The notes beneath the pieces are model-generated. The model was not told where the DNA came from. It saw only the letters and a program-made list of their open reading frames with translations, and did not search any database. This document shows, piece after piece, positions 34,383-43,476 of a DNA stretch of 64,000 bases. The stretch's first letter is position 1. Each line of letters starts with the position of its first letter. The DNA comes from Acidimicrobiia bacterium (GTDB lineage: Bacteria > Actinomycetota > Acidimicrobiia > Spongiisociales > JAHEDJ01). The translations under genes were made by a program, and so were the position numbers. The stretch spans positions 58,931 through 122,930 of the forward strand of contig JARGFH010000003.1 of the NCBI GenBank assembly GCA_029210695.1, in the 5' to 3' direction.

Positions 34383-35972
34383 CTAGAAGTCCATGATGGC
34401 GACGAAAGTGGCCAGCGCTTGATCGAGAGCATCGAGATCGGCATCGGTTACCACCTGCATCTGAACGAGAACCATGAAGGACCCGTCGGCAGGTTGGGCA
34501 GCAACGTTGACGATCGACGATTCGGTTCCACCGCAGGAATCCCAGACCTCCCACAGACCGGCGTACAAACCGTCGTCGTATGCATCCCGACCGCCGCTGA
34601 CACAAGAGTCGGGGAAGCCGTGGTAATCCAGCAAGTCCTCCATCGTCCACGTTTCACCGAGGGTTGTGGACGCTCCGAAGAAGATTCCGGGTGTCGTCCA
34701 CGTCCCGAAGTAGCCGTCGAGGTCCGGTGAGGCGAGAACCTGCACACCTACATCGGTGTCGGCGAGGCTCCAGATCCCGGATTGCTGGTCGGTCCACTCG
34801 ATCGGTACATCGACGTAGAGTGAGAAGGAATCGTCCGAAATCTCCACGTATTCGGTGTAGATGTCACCGGTTGCGACGATCTCGTCGTCGAGTTCCGTGC
34901 TGAAGGAGAAGGCAACCTCGAGTTCATTCCCCGAGTTGAGTGTGCCGTCGAGGAACTCCCCTGTATCAGGCCGGTAGATCTCGATGGCAAACGGATCGGC
35001 AGAGTCGTGGGAGCGGAGAATGTCGCAGTAGTCGGCCATGGTCCCGTCGGTGGCGAGTACGAGGCCTTCGAGCAGAGTGACGACGTCGCCACCACGGATC
35101 CCGGCTTCGTGGGCCGGTGAACCAGACTCGACTGAAGCTACCCAGATGCCGGAGTAGCCGTCGCCGACAATGGCCTGGCCGTTGATGCCGATCGATGTGA
35201 CATCCGCACCGCCGCGCAGCGTGTCGAGCACCTTGAACGCTTCGGCCCGGCCGATGGCGTAGGTCTGACCATCCGCGTCGCTGGCGTAGCTGACCGCCAC
35301 AACCTTGCCATCCTTGGTTACTACGGGTCCACCAGAGTTGCCGGGAAGGATGTCGGCCGAGTGTTCGATCACGTTGTCGACGGACGACCACCACGACTCT
35401 CCGTCGGCTCTCTCCTTGGAGACGATGCCGTCGAGCACTGTGTACTCCTCGGTTCCCAGCGGGAACCCGATTGCGTAGATGTCCATCCCCGCAGTGACAT
35501 CGCCGTCGAACCATTCGAGGTAGGGGTAGCCGTCACCGTCGATGTCGATCACGGCCAGATCGGAACACTCGGATACGCCCAAAATCTTGGCGTTGCGCGG
35601 TTCGGTCTCGCCCCCAACGTAGACCTGGAGAAAGGCGGCGCCGGTGACGACATGGTTGTTCGTGACGGCGATTCCGGCCGGATCGATGATGAACCCGGAA
35701 CCGCTACCGGCCGAGTTGAGCTGGGTTCCGTAGTCGGGATCGACGAACGTCCCGGAGGCGACGATGCGGACTGTGGCTCCCTTGACATCCCCGAGCGTTC
35801 CTGCCGCCCCGGTTGTTGCCGCCGTCGTCGTGGTTTCAGCGGCTGTAGCCGATGTTGTGTCTGTGTCGGGCGTGGTAGCCACGGTCGTCTCGTCGCTGCT
35901 TCCCCCACAGGCGGCCAGGATCAAGGAAATGATCGAGGCGAAGACGACTACTCGTACGGCTGATGCTCTCAT
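34383..35972 (-). CDS. Trypsin-like S1C serine protease lipoprotein
   Basis: A 529-residue predicted lipoprotein (lipobox LILAACGG) with a Thr-rich linker, then a trypsin-like domain with the full triad: His in AVTNNHVV, Asp in SDLAVIDID and Ser in LPGNSGGPVV. A PDZ-like region follows (GSPAHEAGIRGGDVVTLLEG). The C-terminal ~190 residues form an extra, Trp- and Asp-rich domain with paired cysteines (PDSCVSGGRD, VWDSCGGTES) that I do not recognise. It should act outside the membrane in protein quality control like HtrA/DegP. ATG 35972 is preceded by GGGAAGG. The 228-bp gap upstream (35973-36200) contains no gene I can support. Confidence 0.85.
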   Translation of the reverse strand: MRASAVRVVVFASIISLILAACGGSSDETTVATTPDTDTTSATAAETTTTAATTGAAGTLGDVKGATVRIVASGTFVDPDYGTQLNSAGSGSGFIIDPAGIAVTNNHVVTGAAFLQVYVGGETEPRNAKILGVSECSDLAVIDIDGDGYPYLEWFDGDVTAGMDIYAIGFPLGTEEYTVLDGIVSKERADGESWWSSVDNVIEHSADILPGNSGGPVVTKDGKVVAVSYASDADGQTYAIGRAEAFKVLDTLRGGADVTSIGINGQAIVGDGYSGIWVASVESGSPAHEAGIRGGDVVTLLEGLVLATDGTMADYCDILRSHDSADPFAIEIYRPDTGEFLDGTLNSGNELEVAFSFSTELDDEIVATGDIYTEYVEISDDSFSLYVDVPIEWTDQQSGIWSLADTDVGVQVLASPDLDGYFGTWTTPGIFFGASTTLGETWTMEDLLDYHGFPDSCVSGGRDAYDDGLYAGLWEVWDSCGGTESSIVNVAAQPADGSFMVLVQMQVVTDADLDALDQALATFVAIMDF

Positions 35973-36200
35973 TACGGCCTTCCCTATCAATAGGTTCGAA
36001 CTCCCGACCCCGAGACGGGACGGGTGGGTTGTAGCTGGTTCCATGCTACGTATCGGCCAACAGATCCCGGTTCATTAGGACTCCGGGCTGTTTCGGGAGG
36101 AGCTTCTCGTCTCAGATCGCATGGTCCGGCAATTACGCACAGGGTCTCCTGCCCCGAAAACGGCGCGCATCGCCCGGTTGGCTATGCCAGGCTGGTGGTC

Positions 36201-37208
36201 ATGCCCACCGTCGACGTTCAGGATCTCAAGAAGGTGTTCAAAGTGCCGGTGCGGGAGACCGGGCTGCGGAATTCCTTGCGGTCGCTGTTCAAGCGCGAGC
36301 ATCGGATGGTTGAAGCGGTCAAGGGGGTGAGCTTCTCGCTCGAGCCGGGTGAAATCGTCGGATTCCTTGGTCCGAACGGCGCAGGCAAGACCACCACCCT
36401 CAAGATGCTGTCCGGCCTGCTGTACCCCGACGGCGGCATGGCCCACGTGCTCGGGTTCAGGCCGGAGCGCCGCCAAGCGGAGTTCCTGCGCCGGGTGGCG
36501 CTGATCATGGGGAACCGCAACAGCCTGCAATGGGATCTGCCGGTGGCCGACTCCCTGGAGCTGCGTCGCGCCATTTACGAGGTCGACAGGGGAGATTTCG
36601 AGCAACGGAAGGATGCCTATGTCGAGATGCTCGATGTTGGCGGCCTCCTCACCAAGCCCGTCCGCAACCTCTCGCTGGGTGAGCGCATGAAGGTCGAGAT
36701 TCTCGCCTCGCTCCTGCCACACCCGCAGGTGCTCTTCCTCGACGAGCCGACCATCGGGCTCGACATCACGATGCAGAAGCGGATCCGGGAGTTCGTCGCC
36801 ACGTACGCGGCCGCGACCGGGGCGAGTGTCTTGCTCACCAGTCACTACATGGCCGACGTCACCGCCCTCGCCGAACGCGTAATCGTCATCCATCGCGGGA
36901 GCATCCTGTTCGACGGCGATCTCGCCGGCCTCTCCGATCGGTTCACGGCCCACAAGACGATCGTGGTGGCGGTTGCCGGCGAGTTGGGGACGCTCACCCA
37001 TCTCGGCAGGGTCCTGGAGCAGAACTCCTTCAAGGCCACGCTCGAGGTACCGAAGGAGGCGATAGCTTCGGTGGCTGCCCGGCTGCTGGCCGACTACTCG
37101 GTGACCGACCTCTCGATCGAAGATCCGCCCATCGAGGACGTCATCGAGCATGCGTTCGCCATCGGCGACGCCCAAGCGGCTGAAGAAGAAGAGGACGTCC
37201 GGTCGTGA
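36201..37208 (+). CDS. ABC-2 exporter ATPase
   Basis: A 335-residue ATPase of the ABC-2/DUF4162-type daunorubicin-like group. Walker A GPNGAGKTT, signature LSLGERMK, Walker B VLFLDEPTIGLD and switch His in LTSHYMAD are visible. The C-terminal extension carries the small regulatory domain of this subgroup. It overlaps the next gene by 4 nt. With the two permease genes downstream it forms a drug, lipid or polysaccharide exporter; the substrate is not predictable. Confidence 0.9.
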   Translation: MPTVDVQDLKKVFKVPVRETGLRNSLRSLFKREHRMVEAVKGVSFSLEPGEIVGFLGPNGAGKTTTLKMLSGLLYPDGGMAHVLGFRPERRQAEFLRRVALIMGNRNSLQWDLPVADSLELRRAIYEVDRGDFEQRKDAYVEMLDVGGLLTKPVRNLSLGERMKVEILASLLPHPQVLFLDEPTIGLDITMQKRIREFVATYAAATGASVLLTSHYMADVTALAERVIVIHRGSILFDGDLAGLSDRFTAHKTIVVAVAGELGTLTHLGRVLEQNSFKATLEVPKEAIASVAARLLADYSVTDLSIEDPPIEDVIEHAFAIGDAQAAEEEEDVRS

Positions 37209-38005
37209 GGAAGCTGGTCTCCGTCTATGCGGCGGAGATGAAGTTCGCAGTCGCCAATCAGATGCAGTATCGGTGGGCCGCCTTCTTCAGCTTGACCGGG
37301 TTTCTCATCGAGCCGGTGGTCTACCTCGTGGTGTGGCGAACCGTCGCCGAACAAGGTGGCCCGATCGGCGGCTACGGCGTTGCCGAGTTCACGTCCTACT
37401 ACATCGTGTGGACGCTGGTGAGGAACATGAACCTGGCGCTGGCTCCCGGCGCCTGGGACTACTGGATCCAGTCCGGCCGCATCTCAAACGACCTCATGCA
37501 TCCGGTGGCCGTCTATCACCGGCAGCTGGCCGGCTTCGCCGGATTCAAGTTCGTCTGGATCTTGCTGTGGTTCCCGGTGGCAGCCGTCCTTTCGCTCATC
37601 TTCAAGCCGGAGCTCAGCCCTACATTGCTCCAGGGCCTCGTGTTCTTTGTGGCCATCTGGCTCGGCTACATCATCAGATTCTCACTGCTGTTCCTGTTGG
37701 GGCTCATCAGCTTCTGGACGACGCGGGCCCAGGCTTTGATCGAGATCATGATCGGGGCGGAGTTGCTGTTGTCGGGTCGATTGGTTCCGCTGGCCGTTAT
37801 GCCCGAATGGGTGGAGCGCCTGGCCGGTTGGCTCCCGTTTCAATGGACCTTCCAGTATCCGATAGAGGTGTTGATCGGACAGTTGAGCAATCGGGACGTT
37901 TTCATCGGCCTCGGCATGTAGTTCCTCTGGGTGGGGTTGATGGCAGGTGCCATCGTCCTGACCTGGCGGCGCGCAATCAAGCGCTACACGGCGGTGGGCT
38001 CGTGA
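37205..38005 (+). pseudogene. ABC-2 permease (DUF990-type) interrupted by in-frame TAG
   Basis: The frame codes for a six-helix ABC-2 permease. A TAG at 37919-37921 stops it after 238 residues, but the same frame continues for 27 codons, FLWVGLMAGAIVLTWRRAIK and onward to RYTAVGS, which is the expected last helix and conserved tail of this family, ending in TGA at 38003-38005. That TGA overlaps the GTG of the next permease (GTGA), exactly as in an intact operon. So the amber codon is internal to the ancestral gene. It may be a nonsense mutation, a base-call error, or a site read through; a truncated protein lacking the last helix might still insert. Confidence 0.75.
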
Positions 38006-38787
38006 ACGGGTTCCGGCTCGCCGCGATGCACTGGAAGGTCGGCGCCATGCATGAACTCCAGTACCGGGTCAACTTCTTCCTCCAGTTGGTCGATTCGGCC
38101 ATCCGTTTGGCAACGGGACTGGTGGCGATCTACCTCGTTTTCGCCCACATCGACAACCTGGCCGGCTGGAGTCGACATGAACTGCTGGCCGTCATGGGCA
38201 TTCACATCCTGCTGTCCGGGATCGTGCGGACGTTCATCGAGCCGAATGTGTTTCAGTTCATCTACACGATCGGCGAGGGCGAGTTCGACTACGTGCTGGC
38301 GCGACCGGTCGACTCACAGCTGATGGTGAGCATCCGCAACCTGCGGTTCTGGCAACTGGTGGATGTCGTGGTCGGCGCGGTAGTGATCGTTTGGGCGGTG
38401 AGCGGGATCGTCGAAACGACCTCCTGGTTCGAGGTGTTGGGATTCCTCGTAGCCGTGTTCTGCGGGGTGATCATCCTCTACTGCATGTGGATGATCCTGG
38501 CTTCGGCTGCCTTCAAGTGGATTCGTGTTGACGACACGGCTCAACTGCTGAATGGTCTGTTCCAGGCGGGCCGCTGGCCGGTCACCATCTACCCCGGCTG
38601 GCTCCGATTGACCCTCACGTTCGTCGTTCCCCTGGCCTTTGCCATCACGGTCCCCGCCGAGGGCCTAACCTCGCGGCTCACCGGGGGAACGCTGGCCCTG
38701 ACGGTGACCGTGACGGGAGTCATGCTCCTGGTCACCCGGGCCGCATGGCAGTACGGGGTGCGCCACTATTCGGGTGCCTCTGCCTGA
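38002..38787 (+). CDS. ABC-2 permease (DUF990-type)
   Basis: A 261-residue membrane protein with about six helices, second permease of the exporter. Conserved features are the N-terminal MQYRVNFF-like amphipathic start, GEGEFDYVLARPVDSQ, the GRWPVTIYPGWLRL segment and the terminal ALRHY-like RHYSG tail. The GTG start overlaps the upstream gene by 4 nt. The product should pair with the upstream permease; if that one is truncated, this may work as a homodimer or the exporter may be inactive. Confidence 0.88.
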   Translation: MNGFRLAAMHWKVGAMHELQYRVNFFLQLVDSAIRLATGLVAIYLVFAHIDNLAGWSRHELLAVMGIHILLSGIVRTFIEPNVFQFIYTIGEGEFDYVLARPVDSQLMVSIRNLRFWQLVDVVVGAVVIVWAVSGIVETTSWFEVLGFLVAVFCGVIILYCMWMILASAAFKWIRVDDTAQLLNGLFQAGRWPVTIYPGWLRLTLTFVVPLAFAITVPAEGLTSRLTGGTLALTVTVTGVMLLVTRAAWQYGVRHYSGASA

Positions 38788-38892
38788 GCAGAAGTAGGAG
38801 CGGGTTACGTTTCTATTGCCCCAGCGGAGTGCCGAAGATGCCAGGCCGCTCAGTCGTATGGGCCCCTTGGGTGGCCCGGCGCCCTCGTCTCC

Positions 38893-39297
38893 CTACGCCT
38901 CGATCGGCTCGGCGCCCTCGCGTTCGAGTACCCGCCGCAGCTGATCCTTTTTCACGAGACCCGACGCTCGCCACCGCTGGGTTGCGACGACCCGGTTGCC
39001 GTTCGGCTTGCTCTTCTTCTTCTGACGCTCAGAAGTTGAAACGAGCACGAAGGTGGGGGTCGATCGGATCTTGAAGTGCTGGGCTGCGTCCGGCACGTTT
39101 GCCACGTTGGCCTTGACTACGTGGGCGTTCGAGCCGAACTCGTCGGCGATTTCGTCGACAATGCCGTCCATCACTTTGCAGGGAGGGCAACCGAATTGAA
39201 AGAAGTCGATCAGCACTGGTTTGCCGGACGCGACCATCTCGTCGATTTGCGCGAGGGAGTTGGCTTGTACGGCCTTTTGCCGACGTTTGAAGATCAT
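38893..39297 (-). CDS. Thioredoxin-fold protein with CPPC active site
   Basis: A 134-residue thioredoxin-like protein. The redox centre is FGC37-P-P-C40, the cis-proline is in RSTPTFVLV, and residues 25-95 follow the thioredoxin fold. The C-terminus is extended and basic (RQKKKSKPNGNR). No signal peptide is visible, so it is probably cytoplasmic. ATG 39297 is preferred because the fold begins soon after; an upstream ATG would add 12 residues. It stands alone between the ABC exporter and the CoA-binding gene, with heptamer repeats on its 5' side. Confidence 0.8.
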   Translation of the reverse strand: MIFKRRQKAVQANSLAQIDEMVASGKPVLIDFFQFGCPPCKVMDGIVDEIADEFGSNAHVVKANVANVPDAAQHFKIRSTPTFVLVSTSERQKKKSKPNGNRVVATQRWRASGLVKKDQLRRVLEREGAEPIEA

Positions 39298-39379
39298 GCG
39301 GGTTTCCTTGATGGTTTCGAGGATGGTCAACAATAACGAGCCCGCGATTATGCCCGGATTCCACCCGATAGCTGCAAAC

Positions 39380-39407
39380 GGCGACTCGCGGCTCGCGTCT
39401 CGCGACT
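39380..39407 (+). repeat. Heptamer tandem repeat, CGCGACT family
   Basis: Four units: GGCGACT, CGCGGCT, CGCGTCT, CGCGACT. They end 13 nt before the start of the CoA-binding protein, in a short spacer where a promoter must also lie. Confidence 0.7.
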
Positions 39408-39420
39408 ACCTTCTTCTCGC

Positions 39421-39825
39421 ATGAACGACTCCAAGACCATCGATCGTCTGCTCACCGATACGAAGACCTGGGCCGTTGTCGGGCTGTCAGCCAATCCTGA
39501 TCGCGCTTCCTACCGGGTGGCTGTGCGGCTGCAGTCCATCGGGATGACGGTCGTTCCGGTCAATCCTTTGGAAGATGAGATCCTCGGTGAAAAGAGCTAT
39601 CCCGATCTCGAATCGATTCCCTTCGAGGTAGATGTGGTGGACATCTTCCGTAGGTCTGAACTGGCCGGCGCCCACGTTGATGAGGCAATCACTATCGGTG
39701 CTAGGGCCGTCTGGATGCAGCTCGACGTGATCGACGAAGAGGCGGCCGTCCGGGCAACGGATTCGGGACTTGATGTCGTGATGGACCGCTGTCCGGCGAT
39801 CGAGCTCAGACGCAGGGGTCGTTGA
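39421..39825 (+). CDS. CoA-binding domain protein (YccU-like)
   Basis: A 134-residue protein consisting of one Rossmann-type CoA_binding domain. The family blocks WAVVGLSANPDRASYRVA, VVPVNP, SYPDLESIP, VDIFRR and AVWMQLDVIDEEA are in order. Single-domain members such as YccU bind CoA; their physiological role is unclear. No ribosome site is obvious between the heptamer array and the ATG. It converges with the zinc-ribbon gene, the stops being 3 nt apart. Confidence 0.88.
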   Translation: MNDSKTIDRLLTDTKTWAVVGLSANPDRASYRVAVRLQSIGMTVVPVNPLEDEILGEKSYPDLESIPFEVDVVDIFRRSELAGAHVDEAITIGARAVWMQLDVIDEEAAVRATDSGLDVVMDRCPAIELRRRGR

Positions 39826-39828
39826 TCG

Positions 39829-40005
39829 CTAGAGGTCTTCCGGTCCTTCGATGTCATCGTGAACGATATCGAACCGGTCCATGCAGTCCTCACACCGGTA
39901 AATCAACTGATCGCCGGGTTCGTATTCCCGGTCGGGCGGGGCGAAGCTGATGAGATGGGCGCGACCTCCGCACTCAACGCAGACGATGATCGGCGCGGGT
40001 TCCAT
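39829..40005 (-). CDS. Small zinc-ribbon protein, 58 residues
   Basis: A short gene reading MEPAPIIVCVECGGRA at the N-terminus and ending in TAG at 39829-39831. Two CxxC knuckles (C9/C12 and C38/C41, in CVECGG and YRCEDCMDRF) predict one zinc site; the tail is acidic. GAGGT lies directly before the ATG. It is 19 nt downstream of nhaA on the same strand and is likely co-transcribed. Such small zinc ribbons often mediate protein or nucleic-acid contacts, but no function can be assigned. Confidence 0.7.
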   Translation of the reverse strand: MEPAPIIVCVECGGRAHLISFAPPDREYEPGDQLIYRCEDCMDRFDIVHDDIEGPEDL

Positions 40006-40024
40006 ACCTCAACGGTAGCGACAG

Positions 40025-41422
40025 CTAGAGGCGGATGGTGGCAGGATCTTCGACCGCGTTGTCGATCCCGGTGGATGGTTTCATCCGACGGAGCAGCCAG
40101 TAGCCGGCAATGCCTGCCAGGAGCGAACCCAGGAAGATCCCCGTCTTGGCTCGATCGGTCAGTGTCGGGTCGTCGAATGCCAGGCTCGCCACGAACAGAG
40201 CGACCGTGAATCCGATTCCGGCGAGAAGGGCGAGACCCCAAACGTGTGCTCTCGTCGTGCCGGCCGGAAGCTTTCCGATATTGAACTTCACCGCTGCGAA
40301 GGTAAACAGCGTGATCCCGAACATCTTGCCGAAGAGGAGTCCGAAACCTACTCCGAGAGCAACGGGATGGGTGATGGCATCGACGAGGTCGACCCCGGCG
40401 AATCGAACGCCTGCATTGGCCAGAGCGAAGATCGGAACGACAACAAACGAACTCCACGGCAGCAACTTGTGCTCGAGTCGCGTGAGTGGTGCCATCGACT
40501 CGTGTGCAACAGAGATGATTTGGCCGGCCTCGTAGTCGACGTGCTCCCTGGCGGCCTGAGTGGTGGCTCGAGCCGGGTACACATCGAGGATACGGCGGGA
40601 TTTGTTGTCGAACTCATCGCTCGAGAACAGTGGACGCGCCGGGGTCATGAGACCGAGCGCGACGCCGGCCAGGGTGGCGTGCACCCCGGACTCGAGGAGG
40701 CAGAACCAGGCAACGACTCCGGCCGGTATGTAGAACACCATGCTCCTGACGCCCGAGCGCTTTGAAGCCTCGATGACGACGAGCGTTCCGATGGCCGCCC
40801 CCAACCATCCGAGGTTCATGTCGTCGGTATAGAAGACCGCAATGACCGTGATGGCGCCTATGTCGTCTGCAATCGCCAGGGCCAGCAAGAAGAGCTTGGC
40901 TCCGGTCGGTACTCGCGAACCGAGCAGCGCCACCACACCAACTGAAAAGGCGATGTCGGTGGCCATCGGGATACCCCAGCCGTTCATCGCTTCGCCGCCT
41001 GTGCCCCACACGAAGCCGATGTAGATCAGCGCCGGTACGACCATTCCTCCGAGTGCGGCGATCGCCGGCAGGGCGGCCGCCTTCGGGTCCCGCAACTCGC
41101 CGACGACCAGTTCGCGTTTGATCTCGAGTCCAACGACGAAGAAGAACAGCACCATGAGTCCGTCGTTGACGAAGTGCTGGAGGCTCTCGTCGAAATGGAA
41201 CCACTCCCCGATCTGGAAGGTGAGGTGCGTTTCTTCCCAAAACGTGGCGTACGTCTCACCGAATGGAGCATTTGCCCAGATCAAAGCGACGGCCGCCGCG
41301 ATGAGAAGGATGATCCCGGAGGCAGCTTCCGTCTCCGTGAATCGAATGACCGGCTGCATGAACCGGCGCGGGACGAACCGGTCCGAATGAAGCCAGGTTG
41401 GGTATACGCGTTCATCGTCCAC
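40025..41422 (-). CDS. nhaA: Na+/H+ antiporter NhaA
   Basis: A membrane antiporter that exchanges sodium for protons. Visible NhaA hallmarks are RFTETEAASGIILL and ALIWANAPF in helix one, VNDGLMVLFFFVVGLEIKREL, the Asp pair in ALAIADDIGAI, and the helix XI block AGIGFTVALFVASLAF. The start is uncertain: GTG 41422 retains WLHSDRFVPRRFMQP, which fits actinobacterial relatives (465 residues); ATG 41359 gives a shorter form. A zinc-ribbon gene follows. A hairpin with GAGCGCG arms lies between it and the pseudogene upstream. Confidence 0.92.
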   Translation of the reverse strand: MDDERVYPTWLHSDRFVPRRFMQPVIRFTETEAASGIILLIAAAVALIWANAPFGETYATFWEETHLTFQIGEWFHFDESLQHFVNDGLMVLFFFVVGLEIKRELVVGELRDPKAAALPAIAALGGMVVPALIYIGFVWGTGGEAMNGWGIPMATDIAFSVGVVALLGSRVPTGAKLFLLALAIADDIGAITVIAVFYTDDMNLGWLGAAIGTLVVIEASKRSGVRSMVFYIPAGVVAWFCLLESGVHATLAGVALGLMTPARPLFSSDEFDNKSRRILDVYPARATTQAAREHVDYEAGQIISVAHESMAPLTRLEHKLLPWSSFVVVPIFALANAGVRFAGVDLVDAITHPVALGVGFGLLFGKMFGITLFTFAAVKFNIGKLPAGTTRAHVWGLALLAGIGFTVALFVASLAFDDPTLTDRAKTGIFLGSLLAGIAGYWLLRRMKPSTGIDNAVEDPATIRL

Positions 41423-41585
41423 GAACGAGGAGGCTACCAAGGTTCGCGGACGAGTCCGTTCGTCGGTCGGGTAGTCGGGGAGCGCGCGCTGATCGCGCTC
41501 TCCGGTGGGCTGGTGGTGCCAATCCACCTCGGAGCGGGTGGGATGGCCGGAGAGATCTCGCGGCCGGCAACGAGCCAGGGTGAGA

Positions 41586-43388
41586 TCAGTCCAGCGCCCG
41601 TTTGGCCAGTTCTTCTGCAATCGCGTCTGGACGGCTGAGCCAGCGGCTCTGATGAGCGTCGGTGATGGTCCAGCCGGCCCTGCGCAGCGCCATATGCCGC
41701 TCGATGTGCGCGTCAGGGCCGTCGGGATGAACCCTGCACACCACGCCAAAGGCCCCCCTGCCCCGGCCCACGGCCAGGTCAACGGTCCAACCGGCCACCG
41801 GGTAGTCGGCGACTGCTTCGACACGGAAACGACGAAGCTCGTCGAATATCTCTCCGGCCCAGCCGTCCGGCCGAGCAGTCGATTCTGACGGACGCGGAGG
41901 ATGGTCACCGTGCCTGAAGTAGTCCTTGAGTAGGCCGGCCGGCAGAGCATCGGCCGCGAACGAATGAACAACGGTCATCCCGGATCTCGCTCGCGTGACC
42001 ATCACATTGAACAAGTTCGGGTTCTCGACGAATCGAAGTCCGGTGCCGAGTTCGTCGTCGGTCATAGCCAGTGACGCAACCACGAAATCCCGTTCATTCC
42101 CCTGGAATGCATGCACCGTACCCACGCGCAGTCCGAGCCGCTCGGTATCTTCCGGCTCGAAGACATCGAGCAGCATTTGCTCGAGCGCGTCGGCTTGGGC
42201 CCGGAACGGGGTTACAACGCCGATACTGGTTGCTCCCGCGCCGGCGAGACGTTCCACTTCAGTTCTCACCGCGACAACCTCGGCTTCGTTCACCCCTGCT
42301 CTATCGCGCCGGCCGGCGGTGTACATCAGTTGAATGGCGTCCCTGGACTCCGTTGCCGGGTGCTGGGTCATCAACTTCAACCGGCCGCCGTAGAACCGAT
42401 CCCAAGTTTGGCCGTTGTCGGCGCTTCCGTACACGGCGCCACCGGTTGTGCCGAAGTAGACGCCGCCCGGATTGAGCTGGTCGGCGACCATGGCGCCGCG
42501 CAAGACGGTGGTGTAGGTCTGGTCGGGGAGGCCGGTGCCCGACTCCACCCAGGTGTCTCCCTGATTGTCCGAGCGAAAGATCCGGAGGCGGCCATCGACC
42601 GGCAGACGGAACTCGTCGCTCCGCAGAGGTGCGACGAACAACCGTCCGGATCGATGATCGCTCACCATCGGGAAGCCGAACGATGCAGGTAGCCCGGTCT
42701 CAATCCGCTGCCACGAGTCGCCCGCGTCGATTGAGCAGTAGACGCCGGTGTGTTCCTGGCGCCAGAGACGATCGGGATGCTCGGGATCGAGTGTGAGGCC
42801 GTGAACACACCAGCCACTACCGCTTGCCTCATCGCTTGGACCGGTTACACCGGAATTCTTCGGCTGCCAGGTTTCGCCGCCATCGTCGGTCCGGAACACG
42901 CCGACGGCAGAGATCCCCACCCACAATCGCTGCGGGTCGCCCGGATGGGCAAGGATGTGATGAGCGCACAGTCCGCCGAGCCCCGGTTCCCAACTCGAGC
43001 GGGTCGCATGTTCGTTCAATGGCTCGATCGGATGCCAGGTCGCACCGTCGTCGTCGCTGGCGAACAGTCCAGCTTCGTCCACTCCCGCCTAGGTCCGCCG
43101 ACCAACCGAGGTCAGAGTCCAGATCTGGGTGAGTGGCCTTTCCGAGCCCTCCGGCCAGCCCGGCCCGGCCACGACTTGTTCCCACTCGTTGAGATCTGCA
43201 CTTCGATGCAGGGCCGCCCCGAACCAGTTGCTGGCAGTTGCCAGTAGGTACTCACCGTTCGGTGTGCGATTGAAGGCTGTGACTTTCCAGCCCGGAAAGG
43301 CGGGTTCCCCAATGTCCCAGTGGTGGCGGTCGTCGGAGCGAAGAAAGAACGCCCCCTTGGAGGTTCCGATGGCAAGCGTGACGGTCAT
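41586..43388 (-). pseudogene. Chimera: BNR/sialidase-like protein joined to helicase C-terminus, with amber codon
   Basis: The frame starts at ATG 43388 (MTVTLAIGTSKGAFFLRSDD; GGGG upstream) as a BNR-repeat/exo-sialidase-like protein with SDDDGATW, RTDDGGETW, SADNGQTW repeats. TAG at 43089-43091 interrupts it just before AGVDEAGLF, where this family usually has LWAGVD, so TGG to TAG is likely. The repeats stop near 42375; the same frame then continues as the second RecA domain of a superfamily 1 helicase (GVVTPFRAQADALEQ, GTVHAFQGNERD, LFNVMVTRAR) and a DUF559-like endonuclease domain (WTVDLAVG to ERHMALRRAGW). The helicase lacks its Walker A half. A deletion fusing two broken genes fits best. 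Confidence 0.8.
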
Positions 43389-43426
43389 TGTGGTCCCCTT
43401 GAGTCGCTCGATCGGAAAACCTACAT

Positions 43427-43458
43427 CAAGGAGCGCCCGGTTGCCCGGGCGCTCCTTG
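43427..43458 (-). terminator. Strong hairpin terminator after YceI gene
   Basis: A perfect 14-bp stem CAAGGAGCGCCCGG / CCGGGCGCTCCTTG with loop TTGC, 19 bp beyond the YceI stop and before the pseudogene start. Confidence 0.8.
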
Positions 43459-43476
43459 ATATCTCCGTGGGCCGGT

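Noticed and set aside
35973..36060. T-arm-like GGTTCGAAC stretch suggesting a tRNA gene or fragment upstream of the protease
   Set aside because: The five bases on each side of the TTCGAAC loop do not pair on either strand, and no anticodon or acceptor stem can be built.
37919..43091. Reassignment of TAG as a sense codon
   Set aside because: Many well-supported genes here end in TAG at the expected family length, so TAG works as a stop; the two internal cases are handled as individual lesions or readthrough sites.
43070..43110. Frameshift in the sialidase-like gene
   Set aside because: The two parts are in the same frame, separated only by TAG, so it is a nonsense codon.
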